From contig QCXZ01000064.1 of assembly GCA_025024175.1 (NCBI GenBank), positions 39,825,325 through 39,889,324 on the forward strand: 64,000 nt of DNA. Direction: 5' to 3'. Below the pieces are notes generated by a model. It had not been told where the DNA came from. It did no database searches and saw only the letters and a list, made by a program, of their open reading frames with translations. Shown here in pieces: positions 62,481-64,000 of this stretch. Within the stretch, counting starts at the first letter, position 1. The number at the start of each line of letters is the position of its first letter. A program made the translations under genes and the position numbers. The stretch comes from Rhyzopertha dominica. Lineage: Eukaryota > Arthropoda > Insecta > Coleoptera > Bostrichidae.

Positions 62481-64000
62481 AAAAAATTTTTTGAGAAAAA
62501 TGCTTACCCGTTCTAAAGTTAAGGGTTAAAATAAAAAACATGTACGCATAATTTTAACGGCTGCACTTCAAATAATAATAATAACCAAAATTTACCGGTC
62601 TAAGAGATATCTTTCTTCTCCCATGTTTAAGAGTGAATATCTCAGTATGCAGGCGTTATTTCCAGGAAAGTTATACTATAAAAGAGTGTTATTTTTACAC
62701 CAGTTTTCCGATTCCGGGAGGTTGCCCACATAACACGGGACACTCTGTATTATTTTTTTCACAGATTCGTTTTAAATATTAAAATATATCGGTCAGACCA
62801 TCGATTATCTGCACGTCAAAAAATCAGCTCTTTATCTCCTACTGTTACCAAGAAAACGAATAACACGTATAGCGAATAGCAATTTCCGAATATTGTGAAA
62901 AACTAACTTTTCGGCAATTTCGCAATATCGGATCTAACCACGACCTAGAAACTCTAATTCAGCAGACTACTTTTATAACGCATTATTGTGAGGTTCTGCG
63001 CTCGGAATAAAATTTGGAAGAAACATGGCGGGACCCATAGAAATTTGACAGTGTACGGCCACACTGTGCTTATAGGGTTACTGTAACAAGGGTAATATTA
63101 CTCTTGAAAATATAACAATTCGATTAATATTTTATTTATTTGCATGAGCCAGTATGATACAGCGCATATTAAAATCGCCGCAGCTGATGTACGATCGCCG
63201 GAGGAGGTCGTTTAGTTGCTTCAATTAATTTAGAAGCCCGTTAAGGGCAAAAAAATACTAAACAAAAAACAGAACATCTCATGCCAGCTGAAAGGATTCG
63301 TGGCGTTTGATAAATGGTGCGAGGGGCCTCGAAGTTTTGCTGCATCAAGATTGATGTTAACACACCCGGCGACAGAAATTCGAAATTCCTATTCAGGTGC
63401 AGTCATCATAAACAAATTTCATCCCCTGACTCCCTTAACAGATGATTAGTCGCGGACAGAAGTCTGATTGAATACCAATAGAGCGCCAAAGCTGCTTCTG
63501 TATAAAAAAGGTAAAATCAGATTACGCAGAAAGGAGGGGTCGTTTGAAAGGTATTCATACTATAAATATGAAAGTGGTCTTTGAAAATCGGGAACGCAGT
63601 TGCGGCTAGCTGCGCAATTTTTCTTTATAGCGACTAAACGGAATAATATTTACAGCTGCTACGAGTTGTGGGTTTTATAGAACATCGTGCTATAATTTTT
63701 TCTGCAAGCAGGCCACAGAGAAATGTTGGCTAGTTTTCCTTTAATTTCTTGGGTGAGTAACTAAATGAGGAACCTATGCAGATCGGAACAGAAGCAATAA
63801 TTTTCTTTATCTTGTCTTGAGGTACTGGTCTTATTATTTAAATAATAATTATTATTAAAATGCATGTCTATGCTGTGCTGTCTACACCTCAACCAACTGC
63901 AGATAGATCTATTTCGCTGTCATTACAGCTCATCAGTGCAGTTTAGGTCTAGTGCAGACACCACGGCATAGAACTGGTTTTGCTTATATACGAAAGCAAT
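62481..64000. other. Non-coding; possible regulatory block
   Basis: No gene recognised. The segment 63155-63500 is of higher complexity and GC than its neighbours and has no repeat character, so it is a candidate conserved non-coding element. Confidence 0.35.

Overview
The window is a gene-poor, AT-rich stretch of eukaryotic DNA, most likely from an insect. The evidence is the repeat content: Penelope-like elements (PLEs), a mariner fragment, a hAT-type element with 8-bp target duplications, TTAA-type elements, a CR1/Jockey-group retrotransposon, tRNA-like SINEs, and TA and AAT microsatellites. I found no intact host protein-coding gene. The long open frames are microsatellite artefacts or pieces of decayed mobile elements. 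All calls come from reading the sequence by eye. No database was searched, so family assignments rest on recognised motifs.

Layout. 1-5245: unique-looking DNA with a 624-bp hAT-type element (2789-3412), a decayed minimal hammerhead ribozyme on the minus strand (4161-4198) and two related tRNA-like SINE copies. 5246-19620: an array of a ~6.2-kb unit separated by (TA)n. Copy A is complete, B is cut on its right and C on its left by a 100-N assembly gap. Each unit carries two inverted pieces of a dead PLE: minus-strand GIY-YIG endonuclease and plus-strand reverse transcriptase. 19621-24500: mariner fragment, SINE and unique DNA. 24516-27344: an unrecognised open frame, a TTAA element, then a decayed YqaJ-type nuclease. 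28623-29095: a ~140-bp tandem repeat.

31469-37272: an LTR-like element with near-identical ~960-bp direct repeats and a GTAT target duplication; inside it lies a heavily decayed non-LTR retrotransposon. 37993-38916: second TTAA element. 43650-44940: a better preserved PLE on the minus strand, with related PLE tails inverted at 46430-46720. 47000-59080: mostly unique DNA with microsatellites. 59087-59978: third TTAA element. 60938-62480: two long imperfect palindromes (foldback-like repeats).

The elements do not form a pathway. The region reads as intergenic or intronic DNA hit by many independent insertions. The points most worth following up are the TA-bounded 6.2-kb array with inverted PLE halves and short terminal inverted repeats, the hammerhead motif, the YqaJ pseudogene, and the mismatch in age between the LTR-like repeats and the decayed element inside them.
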